Positions 1-10,708 of a DNA stretch of 60,000 bases are shown one piece after another. The translations under genes and the position numbers were made by a program. Numbering within the stretch: position 1 is the first letter of the stretch; every line of letters starts with the position of its first letter. The stretch spans positions 25,358,723 to 25,418,722 of the forward strand of contig CM055109.1 in the NCBI GenBank assembly GCA_029204225.1, in the 5' to 3' direction. Source of the DNA: Diphasiastrum complanatum. Taxonomy: Eukaryota > Streptophyta > Lycopodiopsida > Lycopodiales > Lycopodiaceae. The notes under the pieces were generated by a model. The model was not told the DNA's origin. It did no database searches and worked only from the letters and a program-made list of their open reading frames with translations.

Positions 1-1
1 T

Positions 2-673
2 GCATATAATAGTGCAAAACATTCAGCGACCGGATTCAGCCCTTTCATGCTTATGTATGGTTTTCAACCTCGATCACCAATTAGTGTTGGCATGAAAAAC
101 CTACGGGTGCAAGCCGCAGCTGATTTCCTTGCAGATATGCAAGAAACGTTATAGTTGGTTAAAGATAGCATAAGTAGTGCCTAAGACAGGGCAAGGCACT
201 ATGCTGATCTATCTCGGAAGCACAAGGTAATCATGGTCAATGACTGGGTGTTTTTGAGGGTCCCTAATCACTCTAGGGGCTGGAAAACTGGTAAGTGTGC
301 AAAGTTGGCGCCTAGGTATTGCGATCCTTTTAAGGTTATCCAAGTGATAAACACGGTCGCATACAAACTAGACCCTCTAGCTAACGTTGGAATTCATCCT
401 GTTTTCCACGTTAGTAAGTTGAAACCCTCGTTGGGGGTTGGGAAAACCCTGGTCCCTGTGGAAGATCTAGTGGAGCTTCCTCGTGATGAGTCCGTGAGTG
501 GACCACCTGAACCTGAGGCGATTGTTAATAGCCGGCAGAGGACTCTACGAAGTAGAGTGCTTCGGAAATTTTTAGTCAGGTGGAGGGGCAAATTAGAAGA
601 GGAGGATACCTGGGAAAAGGAGGCTGATCTCCAGAAGAATTTTCCAAAATTTTCCCTACAAGGAAAAATTTAA
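2..673 (+). pseudogene. Ty3/gypsy chromovirus: integrase C-terminus and chromodomain (5'-truncated by window)
   Basis: This is the end of a gypsy polyprotein that would insert retroelement cDNA. The frame is open from base 2 except for two stops, TAG at 152-154 and TAA at 182-184. Both sit where glutamine codons would fit, so single C-to-T changes explain them. Visible parts are the SPFMLMYGFQPRSP integrase block, the HYADLSRKHK/VNDWVFLRV barrel, and the HPVFHVSKLKP motif typical of gypsy integrase ends. A chromodomain follows at roughly 540-650, with FLVRWRG and a downstream DTWE. A chromodomain at this position is known to steer chromoviruses to heterochromatin. A polypurine tract and an LTR follow directly. 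The element is inactive as read; the rest lies outside the window. Confidence 0.9.
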
Positions 674-689
674 GTTTAGGGGGAAGGAA

Positions 690-1768
690 TGTTACATACC
701 TATGTAACTAGCAGTACTTCAGACCCCTAATAGTCCATTTAGTGTTGGGGGCTAAATGGCAAGGTACCCTTAGGATTAAGGGTATGTGCCCTTGGATAAG
801 GGCAGGCAAGTGACTATACCTTAGTTGGAGGTATGGAGTCACGTGACCCTTGGATAAGGGGTACCCTTAGTATTAAGAGTAGGTGCCTTAGATAAAAGTA
901 CTAGTGTCCTTGGTTAAGGGCAGGTAGGTGTCTATGCCTTGGATGGAGGTATGGAACCTAGAGAGGTGTTAGAAAGTCATTGGATGACTATTTTTCTAAA
1001 CCTTGGGCCTCAACCTTGAACAATATCACTTTATTGGTCTAGGACCAAAGTATACATGCACAACTTGGGCAATGGGACCTAGTAGGAGGGCACTTTTCTA
1101 AAGTGTCCATTGAGTTTCCAACTCCCACAAGAAAGGCATTCAAAGAGTCATAGGTTATGGAAGGAGTCTCTTGACATTCCATAAGCCTATGGAGGCTCTT
1201 GGAGATTCTTTAACTCCCCTAGGCTTCTCTCTCTCTCATTGGATGAGCATGGAACTCCATAGTGCATTGGGTCCATGGGCCATCTATATGAGGGTAGTAG
1301 GGCGCCCATTGGGAGAGAGAGATCTCTCTTGTTTGCTTTGCTTATGCTCTAGTGTTGCTACTAGTGTGTAGAGTGCTTTCTTGTGGTAGTATGCTTAAGG
1401 TCTGGATCGCTTATGGTATGGGACATAAGTAGGGTTTGGATCTTGAGAATGCTATGGAGTGTTGTGGTATGCTTGTGATTTGTTTATGATTAGCAAGGGG
1501 GTGCTAGATAGGTCTTGCTTGGAGCTTGGATCTAGGTATGGTTGGGTGGTGAATACTTGAGGTCAGCTTGTTATCTATCTTTGTGTTTAAAGAGTAGGGA
1601 CACAGGTGGAGGAGAGATCCTTGGAGGCTTGCAGATCCTTACTTGCAGGTGGAGGCATCCTAGCTTGGAGTTGGGGAGCATCTTGAAGCTTGCAGGTTGC
1701 TTGGAGGACATTTGGAGGCTCTACCTTGGATTTGGAGGACTTCCTCTCCTCTACTTGTAAAATTACAG
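690..1768 (+). repeat. 3' LTR of the gypsy chromovirus (right edge approximate)
   Basis: A purine tract at 677-689 is followed by TGTTACATACC, which has the form of an LTR start. The LTR contains a diverged internal duplication of about 100 bp (about 760-836 and 858-955) built from CTTGGATAAGGG-like segments. A possible TATA-like CTATATGAG lies near 1283, followed by a purine/pyrimidine-rich stretch. The right boundary is set where hAT-like coding sequence resumes on the minus strand, near 1768. No partner LTR is in the window, so the edge is an estimate. Confidence 0.6.
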
Positions 1769-2617
1769 GATTGAAGTTTTCAATGTAAGACAAATACATA
1801 ATCAAGGACTTCTTGTCTGATATGTCCGTGGACTCATCCATCATTAATTTAAAGAAAAAACTTTGCTTTACTTTTTTCAAAATACTTTTTTGTAATGATT
1901 CAGCAATGTATTTATAAATTCAGCACAGGCTTTATTATGTTGATAGAGACTTTTTGTCATTGTTTTCAATCCAAGGGATCGTAACAAACATAGCTCAAAT
2001 TGGAACTTGGTGTAGGGAAGATCCTCTCTTGCAATAAAATATGCCACCTTAAACAATGCCCACAATGCCTCTTCTTTTCTGCCGCGAATAGTAGCATTCG
2101 CTTCTTGTATTGTTGTTTTCTCAGCTTCAATATGATCTCTATATATATCTCTATGGACTTTGGACCTACCATGATCCAACCATGCACTAGCACGAATATT
2201 AGTGCTCCCCAAAGTTCCAAATACATTTTTGAAACGGTTTGGCTGTTGCTTGCATACTTTACAATACACCCTTCCTAATTCTTTGTTGAACTCTAGCCAT
2301 GGGTAATCGATGATCCATCGATCTTGCCACATGCTACAAGCTTCTGCAATTCTAAGAACTTCTAGATTCTTTTGGAGGTTGGCTGATTGAATCTTTTCTT
2401 GTTCTGCATCAACTTTTTTCTCCTCGTTGCACCCATCACAACCACATTTTTCAGTGTGCTTTTTCTTGTTAGCTCCAAACATTACAAGAATGCTAGATTG
2501 TTTTCTCTTAGTGTATTTAATTACACGTTTTTCACTTGTTTCACCGACATCTTTGGAAGTTTCCATTGAAGCTTGTGAGTACAATCCAATGAGATTTCTA
2601 ATTTGTGAAATATTCAC
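1769..2617 (-). pseudogene. hAT-like (TTF-type zinc finger / DUF4371) transposase fragment
   Basis: On the minus strand a basic N-terminal region is followed by RWIIDYPWLEFNKELGRVYCKVC and a downstream C/H-rich block (WLDHGRSKVHRD). This is the pattern of TTF-type zinc fingers in plant hAT-like proteins. The start of the catalytic region, MMDESTDISDKKSL, appears at about 1790-1850 in another frame. One missing base near 1905-1910 separates the two frames. The sequence then runs into the adjoining gypsy LTR at about 1768, so most of the catalytic core is absent. It is a truncated, frameshifted relic. The frame opens with GTG after an in-frame stop, so its true start is unknown. Confidence 0.75.
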
Positions 2618-2739
2618 ACCTCCAACAATAACTGACTATAGAGACAATATTGAAGCAACAAGAAGCTTCAGGCCTGCAATGGTAAAAAATCTATTTTTTT
2701 GTAAAAGCGCAGCAATCCCATATATTTCACACAACTACA

Positions 2740-3192
2740 TATATGTGTGTTTTGCCACGCGACGTTGCCACGCGAACCCGATACTTAGCCAAAATTTTGA
2801 CATTTTTCTTATGCGTGGCACTGCCACGCATGGCATATCCACGCTAAAACTTTTTCGAGGACCCTGTCGGTGAAATCCAGACTGGAGGAGAAGTCCGGCA
2901 AAAAAAATTTAATTTTGCGTGGCACTACCACGTGTGGCAGTGCAATGCAAATTTTTTTTAAACTAAAACTTAAAATTTGAGCGCCAAAATATGTCGGCGT
3001 GGCACATCCACGCGTGGAAGTGCCACGTATGGTTGTTATTTAACCAATATTCATGTGACATAAATTTTTTTGATTTGCCATGCGTGGCAGTGCCACACGT
3101 GGCAAATCTCTAGAGAAAATTCCAAAGCGATGGCTTTTTTTATTGCCACGCGTGGCAAAATTTGTCAAAATATTTGCCACGCGTGGCAATAT
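2740..3192. repeat. Dense array of TGCCACGCGTGGCA-type palindromes
   Basis: At least eight full or half copies of a 14-bp self-complementary motif centred on ACGCGT occur here. Near-perfect copies lie at about 3144-3157 and 3175-3188. Paired inverted copies lie at 2811-2831 (10-bp arms, 1-nt spacer) and 3074-3107. Variants lie near 2752, 2767, 2916-2940 and 2996-3031. Most variant copies differ by C-to-T or G-to-A at CpG, as expected from methylation decay. The array lies between the hAT relic and the CACTA-like block. It could be a subterminal transposase-binding array of either element. Confidence 0.75.
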
Positions 3193-3544
3193 TAAAACAC
3201 AATACTTAGAATTTTTTTTTTTTGAAAATTAGTTTGTTGTAAATTTTTATTTTTATCTATTATGAATAATAAGTTAATAAAAAACAACTTTATGATTAAT
3301 TTAAAAACACTTGATAGAGCCATGTCAAGTAATAAGCAACAAAATCATATGTTAGGTAGCAAATTTTGACTTTTTCGAGTGATAGAGACACCAAATGGGG
3401 CTATTTACATTGATAGACATATTTATATATGTGTCCCTTGGAAATCCTTTCCGACCCTTTTCGGTCAGAACATACTGGGTTGGAACATTTTTTTTAAATA
3501 AAAAAATGTGTGTTAAGTTGGGCGCAATCTTCCTCCTTCTTTTT
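3193..3544. other. AT-rich spacer, no feature seen
   Basis: This is AT-rich sequence with long A and T runs between the palindrome array and the next coding-like segment. No gene or repeat boundary is visible. It may be subterminal DNA of the CACTA-like block. Confidence 0.4.
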
Positions 3545-3808
3545 TGTAATACATTGAGGGACGCTAGATATACTACTACTTCCATGAAGTATGGTACCAA
3601 TGAGCTAATAGATTTCGAGGAACAGGGTGCGGTTAAAGCCAGTTGAAGGAAGATTAAGAATAGAAGAGATCTGAAATATCTGTGGGTGGAATCCGATGAG
3701 AGATTGGAGGTGGGTTTTTTTTGTGAATGGATTGTTGATGGATGGAGAATAGAGCAATTGACAAGAGCACAGAGGAATGTGGTGGGATGTTTTCGGATTT
3801 TGTGTTGA
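3545..3808 (+). pseudogene. Unrecognised coding-like segment upstream of the SET gene
   Basis: One frame reads as protein-like sequence (SMKYGTNELIDFEEQGAVKA, then RRDLKYLWVESDERLEVGFF and WIVDGWRIEQLTRAQRNVVG). It is interrupted only by one TGA at 3644-3646 and ends at 3806-3808. The residue mix, rich in charged residues and tryptophan, is unlike the surrounding AT-rich DNA. I do not recognise the family. It could be an upstream exon of the SET-domain gene or a separate first ORF of the CACTA-like element. Confidence 0.35.
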
Positions 3809-4236
3809 GTGGATGGAAAGGAAATAACTCGGCGAACGTTGTTAGATGATTGCTAGTGTTGAGGAATGAATCAAACATCTTTGTTTGTGAAATCCTTGGT
3901 TGTGGTCTTGTGCAGAGGTGCTACCAGCAATGTTAATAGGATCGCCATGACTAATTGATTGTATCACAGTCGAATTTGATTTCAGAAGATCATTGAGAGC
4001 ATAAAATGGGTTTTTCTTGAGATGGTGATAGGGGACAAGAAAAAATTGAGCATTTGCAATGTCCATCTATTGAAGTATTGAAAATTTGAGAAAGACGAAT
4101 AGTGGCGCAACATCTGTGGAAGTTTGAAAAGCACATTGAGGAGCCCGATGTGGATTTGGAGGTACATTTTGACAATTTAGTACTGTTCTTATCATACACA
4201 TATTTATGATTTTTTTGGAAAAAATAAAACTAATGC

Positions 4237-5487
4237 TTGTGTAATGTTTCACTCTTGCAGAATAATACATTGATGTCAATGTCTTATAACACGTCGATTG
4301 ATAATCTTATCAACAAGATAAGAAATATCGATTTTGGATCATCTTTGGCATTGGACAAAGATCTTGTTGATGATCATAATGATGTCACTAGTCACTGCAC
4401 ACCTCATGATGTGGAAGTTATGCATCATTCCATTTCGCACATCACTCACTCCACCACACCTCACATAGATCTTTCCATGGAATCTATTCATCCCACGATA
4501 TCACCACACATAGATTCTATTCATCCCATGGCGCCTCACATGGATTCTATCCATCCCACAACACCTCACAGAAATTCTACTATGGATTCAATTCATTCCA
4601 TGATGTCACCACACATCGATTCTATCTATCTCATGACACCTCACATCAATTCTATCCATCCCATGACACCTCACATCGATTCTATTTTCTTGTGTAGAAT
4701 CTCCTCTTCTTCCTATTCCATCTAGATTTACTCCATTAAAAAAAAGAACACGACTTGGATGCATTTTGACAAGATTTGAAAATGAACGACCAAATTTACG
4801 TATTGTTGACTTATCCAAGAATGTTTTACATTCATTGACTGAGTCTCCCCTTTCTCCCTACCTAGAAGCATTGGTTAAGCCCTTTGATAGAAAGAAATAT
4901 TCATGTTGGCCTGATAGAGTACCACTACCATTATGTGGAACATCATTTTCATATTGGGGTCATATGTACATGATCAAGCCAAGTGAGCACTTTCCTAATG
5001 CGGGATTGGGTTTATTTTCTTTGATTAGCATTGATGTCCCCTTGAATAGTGTTGTCACATTCATGCCTTATACAGGACCTCAATACAATTGGGGTGATTG
5101 GCATGCTCTATGTCGTCACCAATGAGAATGCAAGTTTATGGCTTGAATGCCAATGCTTGTTCTTTGGAAGAGCGACGTGTGCAAGGAGAGAATGTTTCGA
5201 AATCACATCGTATGTACATTGATGGGCGTCGAAAAAAATATGGCAATGTTGATGCATATATAAATAGTTCCATTGGGCACCCTTCATTAACTAATTGTGA
5301 TTTTGAGGAACGTACCAATGGAGAGGAAGAATACTTTTCTAGGAACTCAAAAAGTACATACGTAATGGTATGTGCGATAAGGCCCATTAAATGTGGTGAA
5401 GAGCTATTCATCAAATATAGCTTCAATCGCCCTCTTCCAAGATGTGTACAAAAGGCTTTGAGCCAAACTCAATCATGCACCTTGTGA
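4237..5487 (+). pseudogene. SET-domain protein gene with N-terminal tandem repeats, broken
   Basis: The first part (4237 to about 4690) encodes a repeat region of PHIDSIHPM-like units. A frameshift near 4690-4710 leads into RFTPLKKRTRLG and the SET part. SET features visible are GLGLFSLISIDVP (the N-terminal GxG strand), YINSSIGHPSLTNCDFE (the asparagine/NC motif of the cofactor pocket), and MVCAIRPIKCGEELFIKYSF at 5369-5428 (the GEEL...Y motif with the catalytic-type tyrosine). SET proteins are lysine methyltransferases that use S-adenosylmethionine. The usual DY of the last motif is KY here. A second frameshift or unrecognised splice lies near 5110. The TNP2 transposase gene follows about 170-450 bp downstream on the same strand, so the two may belong to one element. 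SET identity is fairly sure; function is unknown. Confidence 0.65.
4440..4685 (+). repeat. Coding minisatellite, about 27-36 bp units
   Basis: Imperfect units based on CCTCACATCGATTCTATCC / ATCCCATG repeat about eight times. They encode PHIDSIHPM-type peptides with conserved His-Ile-Asp-Ser-Ile. Reading frame is kept across the array, which suggests expansion while the gene was still coding. Confidence 0.8.
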
Positions 5488-5652
5488 ATATCAAAATACA
5501 TTTTATCTATTTAGTGAGAGCAAGTTATATTGAATGTGAATAAATTGTTTTTTTTATATTTCATATTGCATGCCTTAATTTAAGATATGATGTTTGATTT
5601 GCATGTCTTGATTTTAGTTTTGATTTTCATGAATGACAATCTTATATGTTAA

Positions 5653-8337
5653 TTGATAAATATGTTAATTTGTTTCCCATGTTTGAAGGACTATAATTGT
5701 CATCTAGCTCTAGTGACGATGGACAACAGTCACTCCATATCCAAAACAAGATTGGCATACGATGGGCCGCACATAAATCAACTATCATGTCGTGAGCGTA
5801 TGGGATTGAGAGCCATGATCAAAATAGATGAACAACAACGTGCCAAAGCAAATTAGCCTCGATCTTCTTCTTCTTCTTCTTCAAAATCAAGATCAAGTGC
5901 TGAAAATGATTTTTGCATTTAAGATGAAGTTGAAATCATGAACAACTTGATAAATAACGTCTATGAGCATCATGATATGGAAGAACGCACTGAACATGAT
6001 AGCGAATCATTTATTAGTGCCGAGGAAAAAAATTTGAGAGAAGAATCCAACACACCATTATATCCTGGAGCAAAGACATCTCGTTTGGCCGCTTCGTTGC
6101 TTATATTGAACCTCCAAGCAAAATATAAATGGAGTGATACAAGTGTTACATCCTTATTTGGGTAAATAAGATTGAGATTTTTTTTTGAGAATTTAATACA
6201 TGTGTTGTTCAAGTCAAATTTTTTAGTTGGCTAGATGATCTTTTATTTTATTATGAAAATTCATTTCATTATGTACAGGTTATTGCGCAAACTACTCCCA
6301 GAAGGAAACACTATGTTAGAGACAAGAGGTGAGGCACGAAAAATGTTGAGTGCAATGGGAATGGACTATACATTGCATCATGCTTGTCCAAAAGATTGCA
6401 TCTTATATTGTGGTGGGCATCGAGGGTTAAAAGCTTGTCCTATATGCGATACTCCTCGATATCGAGATGACTTACAAGGGACCACTATCCCATGCAAGGT
6501 GTTATGACACTTTCCGATAATCCCACGATTGCAACGATTGTTTTGTTGCAAGTCTCTTGCAGAACTTGTGAATTGGCATGCTAGTCATCGTTCTTCGGAT
6601 GAGATCATGAGAGTACCCTCAGACTCTCCTGCATGGAAATACATTGACAAAGAATATCCATGTTTCGCAAGTGAGTTAAGAAATATAAGATTTGGACTTG
6701 CAACAGACAGGGTTAACCCCTTTGGAAAAATGTCAAGCACATGGTCTACTTGGCCAGTGGTGTTGGTCAACTATAACATTCCACCTTGGCTAAGCATCAA
6801 AAAAGGAAATCTCATGCTAGCACTTCTAATTTCTAGAAAACATAAAGTAAAAAATATGGATATCTACTTTGCACCATTGATTGAGGAACTAGAACTACTA
6901 TGGAAGGGAGTCCAAGCATATGACATCTCACATCCACTTCAAGACAAAACATTATGTATGCTTGAGAGAGATTTTCCAGCTTCTATCCTAGACATACAGG
7001 TGCATCTGCTTGTGCACTTGGTCCAAGAAGTTGGTATTGCCGGTCCTGTGCACTCAAGGTATAATACACTTGAATTTGATTTTAGTAGTTTCAATAAATG
7101 TAGTGTGATTCTTTCAAATTATAAATAACAGAATGTTCTCATTGATGGGTTAAAATTTTCTGTAGGTGGATGTTTTTCTTGGAGAGATTCATGAAAGTGT
7201 TGAAAGATTTTGTGCGTCAGAAGGCAAGGCCAGAGGGAAGCATGTCATAGGGATGGTTAGTGCAAGAATCTCTATTTTATGTTACCAAAGTTTTGTTTCA
7301 AATAGATCCATCTGCTCCACGACTATGGCATGATGAGGAAAGCAATGAGGTGAAAGGTGAAAAACCTCAAGGTATGGGTAGTCTTAAGAAAATGACACCT
7401 AGTTTGAGAGAAAAAATTTCAATCTTCATGCTATATAATTCAGGAGTAATGGATAAATGGTTGGAATTATATGAAGAAGAAAAAAAAATGGGTATTGACT
7501 AGAAATCGACACCGACACAATAGGCATAGAGGTCAAGCTACACCTTCACATGATCTTGAGCCATTGCCCAACCAATGCACTATAGACAGGATGGTTGATA
7601 CACTCCAACAAGCAAGATCAAAGGGACAATTCATATCTGACAAAGAATGGGAATTTGCAAGAGGATGTGATTTAATTTGTACGGTGATTGATTATTGTTT
7701 TAATTATAATCAACCTGTGACAGTATCATATGGTCGTCATCATCGCATTGAATCAATTGATATGAAACGACGAACTTATGATTGTGGTGTGATGGCATCT
7801 TTCCATCAAGAAAGTCAGAGTAGTGCTCGAGATCAAAGTCCAATTTCTAGAGAGCTTGAGTATGTAGGAACCATACAAGCCATATACGAGGTGTGTTTTG
7901 GTGAAATGGGTAAATATTTGTTGTTTGATGTGAAATGGCTCAAAATCAACTCTAGAGGATCAAATGTAACTGTAAAAAAAGATTGTAGTGGATTTTTTGC
8001 TATCGATTCAACCAAGACATTAAGCATGGACTTTTCAGACACATTGGTGTTGCCTCGTCATTGTGAACGGGTGTGCATGAATGTCACATTTTTTTTATTT
8101 TGTCAATTGTGATCAATGTTATATTAATCATCTACACTACTTTTTCATTACATCTATTTATTGTGAGTTAAAATGTGGCATAACAAATATCTAGTCCTAA
8201 CATTGCTAAATGTGCAGGTATTTTTTCAACCAGATCGACTAAACAAAGATTGGTGGTATGTTGTTCAAATTAAGCCACGCTCAAGCCATGTATTTGAAAA
8301 TGCATATGTTGAGAATGAAATGGAAAATCTAAATTAA
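5653..8337 (+). pseudogene. CACTA (En/Spm) TNP2-type transposase, spliced, deleted and nonsense-mutated
   Basis: The sequence matches the plant TNP2 layout. A KYKWSDTSVTSLFG block (to 6161) joins LLRKLLPEGN across a GT-AG intron (6162-6278). Next come CPKDCILYCG and CPICDTPRYRDD, then WPVVLVNYNIPPWLSIKKGN and APLIEELELLWKGVQAYD (Transposase_21). DUF4218 pieces follow (LERDFPASILDIQVHLLVHL; intron 7059-7165; WMFFLERFMKVLKDFVRQK). A DUF4216-like end follows (YVGTIQAIYEV; FDVKWLKI; intron 8071-8217; NKDWWYVVQIKPR; stop 8335-8337). Damage: TGA at 6505-6507, TAG at 7248-7250, a frameshift in the A-run near 7470-7490, and a missing block between Transposase_21 and DUF4218 near 6945. The segment 5653-6161 is the less certain N-terminal part. 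It would cut and move CACTA elements but cannot be functional as read. Confidence 0.88.
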
Positions 8338-8401
8338 GAGATTCTTAAACTGGTTAATGTGACTCTAAAGAGAATCACCATTAGACATCTTGAATGTGAA
8401 G

Positions 8402-8728
8402 AATTTCCTTCGTAGATGTAACTTAGTAGTTACGTCCCTCACGTCATATAGTGAGTTCAGGATGTCCCAAACATCTTTTGAAGTTTTAGCTTCAGCTATG
8501 TGTCCAATCTGTGTATCTGATATATTGAGGATAATAAGCGCGAAAGCTATACCATCCTTCGATTTCTTTTGAGTCTTTTGTGTCGTCTTCAGGTTTTACT
8601 TCTGTACCTGTAACAACATCCCATAGCTCGTTGGCGATTAGCAAGGTCTTCATCTCAAATTTCCACAAATGACAATTGGATCCATTCAGCTTGTTTGCAA
8701 TAAGACCAGACTTACTTTGAGAATCCAT
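8402..8728 (-). pseudogene. Ty1/copia gag fragment (DUF4219/UBN2)
   Basis: The minus-strand frame begins with KLNGSNCHLWKFEMKTLL and ELWDVVTGTEVKPED, the start of copia Gag. After a one-base shift near 8500 it continues with DTQIGHIAEAKTSKDVWDIL and a YDVRDVTTKLHLRRKFF stretch. Nothing later in gag or pol is present, because the TNP2 gene lies immediately to the left. A related gag occurs on the plus strand near 53.1 kb. Confidence 0.8.
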
Positions 8729-8984
8729 CTGGAACTTAGTCTATCGATTGTATCGATGATGCTAGGATGTAGTAATGCCAACAACATGAAATCAATTCTC
8801 TGACACTGCAACAATATAAGAAACCGAAGAATATGATATCAATTTGATATTGCGAAAGATATCAAGTATTAGAGATTCTGCTCTGATATCAAAATAGTGT
8901 GAGGCCCTAATAGAGATCACAAGTTTGATACCGTGACAGTTCAGATAAAGAAGTAGTGATCTAGCACTGATACTATGGAAGAAT

Positions 8985-9545
8985 CCTCTGATACCGTGCC
9001 GGAAAGAGGTGTGTGAAAGATAGGTCAAACTCAAAAAGAAATAAAATCGAATGAAAATATTTTGAACGACAAGAAAGAAAACTTATCATGCACAGCAAAA
9101 TAAACTATCTTTCTCTTTCTCTATGCATAACTACGCCTATCAATTTTGAACAAAACAATAGTGAGTGAAATCACGTTTGATCTTATAGTAACTAACTTTA
9201 AAATCATCAGTACTACAGTGATTACGTAGCCAAACAATAATGCATTGAATTATCAGATAGATAATTTGTCGCGAATCACTAGACAAATAATTAGTCGCGA
9301 AGAACTACAGAAAAAGCATACATCCTGAGACAAACCTGAACGCAATAAAAGATAGTATTGATTCAGTATGAAACCGAGACAGAAGTAAATGAGTACAATA
9401 AGTTGCGGATTGAACCCGCATACTCTAAGCTATCTCTGAGTGGCTAAAATAAAAGTCTGAATTAAACACAATGTTGATAAGTAGTAAGCGCAATAGCAAT
9501 CTCTACTGTTGTTGTTTGCACTGTGATCAGATTTAAGGGTGCACT
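8985..9545 (-). repeat. Copia LTR-like repeat with primer-binding-site-like GGTATCAGAG
   Basis: Upstream (right) of the minus-strand copia gag, a GGTATCAGAG match to the initiator-tRNA primer site lies near 8985-8996. The DNA to its right shares many short blocks with 47990-48400: a common CTACGCCTATCAAT, a common CGTAGCCAAACA, GCATACAT followed by a CTGAACGCAATAA-type block, and CCGCATACTCTAA followed by CTATCTCTGAGT. I read both as decayed LTRs of one copia family. Edges are approximate. Confidence 0.5.
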
Positions 9546-9549
9546 TGCT

Positions 9550-10160
9550 CTAGGTCTCAATGGACAATTCTTGTAACAGTGCGGCCTGTATCCACATTCT
9601 CAACAGAAGGGTGTAAATATGCCCTTATGAGGACATTCTATAATTCAATGCTCTTCGTTGCATCCGTAGTAGCCGTAGATTCTCCCACCTTGACGTTGAG
9701 GTTGGGCAGCATAGGTCATAAAGTATTCGTTTATAGCCGGATCGACGTATGGCTCATCTGGACCATACCACTACCATTGCTCAGGTTGGGGTGGTATCTC
9801 GTGTTATGCTGCTGTTAAGTTCACATGCTGATTGTTAGCTGGCCCTGGTGGTGCAGGTAAAGCCATGCGCTGCTGATTCATTGGCGCTCTAGAATGCGAT
9901 GTCGCCTTTGGTGCCCCTTGGTGGTACAGATAAGAGGTCTGGTACTGATTCCCCTTTTGTTGTATAATCCTAGGGTTGAATGGGTAGAACGTAATTTCAT
10001 GTGATGACACATTGCACATGTGGCAATATCGATGTGTCAATTTGAGATTCTATTTCAAAACTAGACACTTGTTGGCTGTATGGTTTTGTGTACAAACAGA
10101 ACACCATACATTTTCTCTTCGAGGATATTGTAGCTGGTTTTGATTTGGTGCGTTAGAGGC
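9550..10160 (-). pseudogene. Retroelement gag fragment with several CCHC zinc knuckles
   Basis: Three to four CX2CX4HX4C-like motifs appear in different minus-strand frames. These are WCSVCTQNHTANKC (about 10070-10112), YCHMCNVSSHEITFYP (last Cys replaced by Tyr, near 9985-10032), a degraded GCNEEH..IIECP (near 9625-9665), and CGYRPHCYKNCP (near 9560-9597). Such knuckles bind RNA in Gag. Frameshifts and stops separate them, so this is a pseudogene. The retroelement class is unresolved. Confidence 0.5.
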
Positions 10161-10269
10161 ATCCTACAACGAGACAAATTGTACTCGACATTTGAGCTCT
10201 CTTCGGATGCTTCGTGGTATAAGAATCGCCAAGTGAAGATCCGACTAGATCCTGTTGCATGCAACCAAA

Positions 10270-10708
10270 AGGACACCTGTGGAGAAAAACCACCCAACCA
10301 ACAGAAAATGGCTAGTCAATACCCTAACCACTTCACCCCCATGCCATGGTGAATGAATGCAAGAGAGGAGGGGCTCCTGGTTTCAAGGATCATAAAATCC
10401 AATAGGTAGATGGGCGAGTTTCCACTAGTATATATTCTCTCCCATGAGAAGAGAATATTTCTCTTAGGATCACCATGCAACTTGAATAAGAAATTGACCT
10501 CCTATTCTTGCATTATAGCAGTCAAACACCATGCAAGTGCTCCTATGTCCAATTACAGGTTTGGGCCCTCATATGATTATTAATTACATTACCGACCAAG
10601 TCCGAAATGACGAGGCATAACTAATAACCATATACACTGGAGTGACTGGCTACCCATGTCAATAATTATTCCAAATCTTACATACTGGACATGGACGTAA
10701 CATTCTTC
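10270..10708 (-). repeat. Gypsy-type LTR, minus orientation (left edge approximate)
   Basis: Read on the minus strand, a purine tract (10709-10720) is followed by TGTTACGTCCATG, an LTR start. A TATATACTAG-like TATA box lies near 10425-10435. The sequence shares short blocks with the LTR at 52234-52757 (GGCATAACTAA, CACTGGAGT, GGGCGAGTTT before the TATA), so both are likely one family. With the purine tract on its upstream side this would be a 3' LTR of an element whose body lay to the right. Confidence 0.55.

Noticed and set aside
9400-9425. tRNA-like GCGG...CCGC hairpin with TTGAAC
   Set aside because: No acceptor stem, anticodon arm or D arm around it; a related hairpin recurs in the LTR-like repeat at 48.3 kb.
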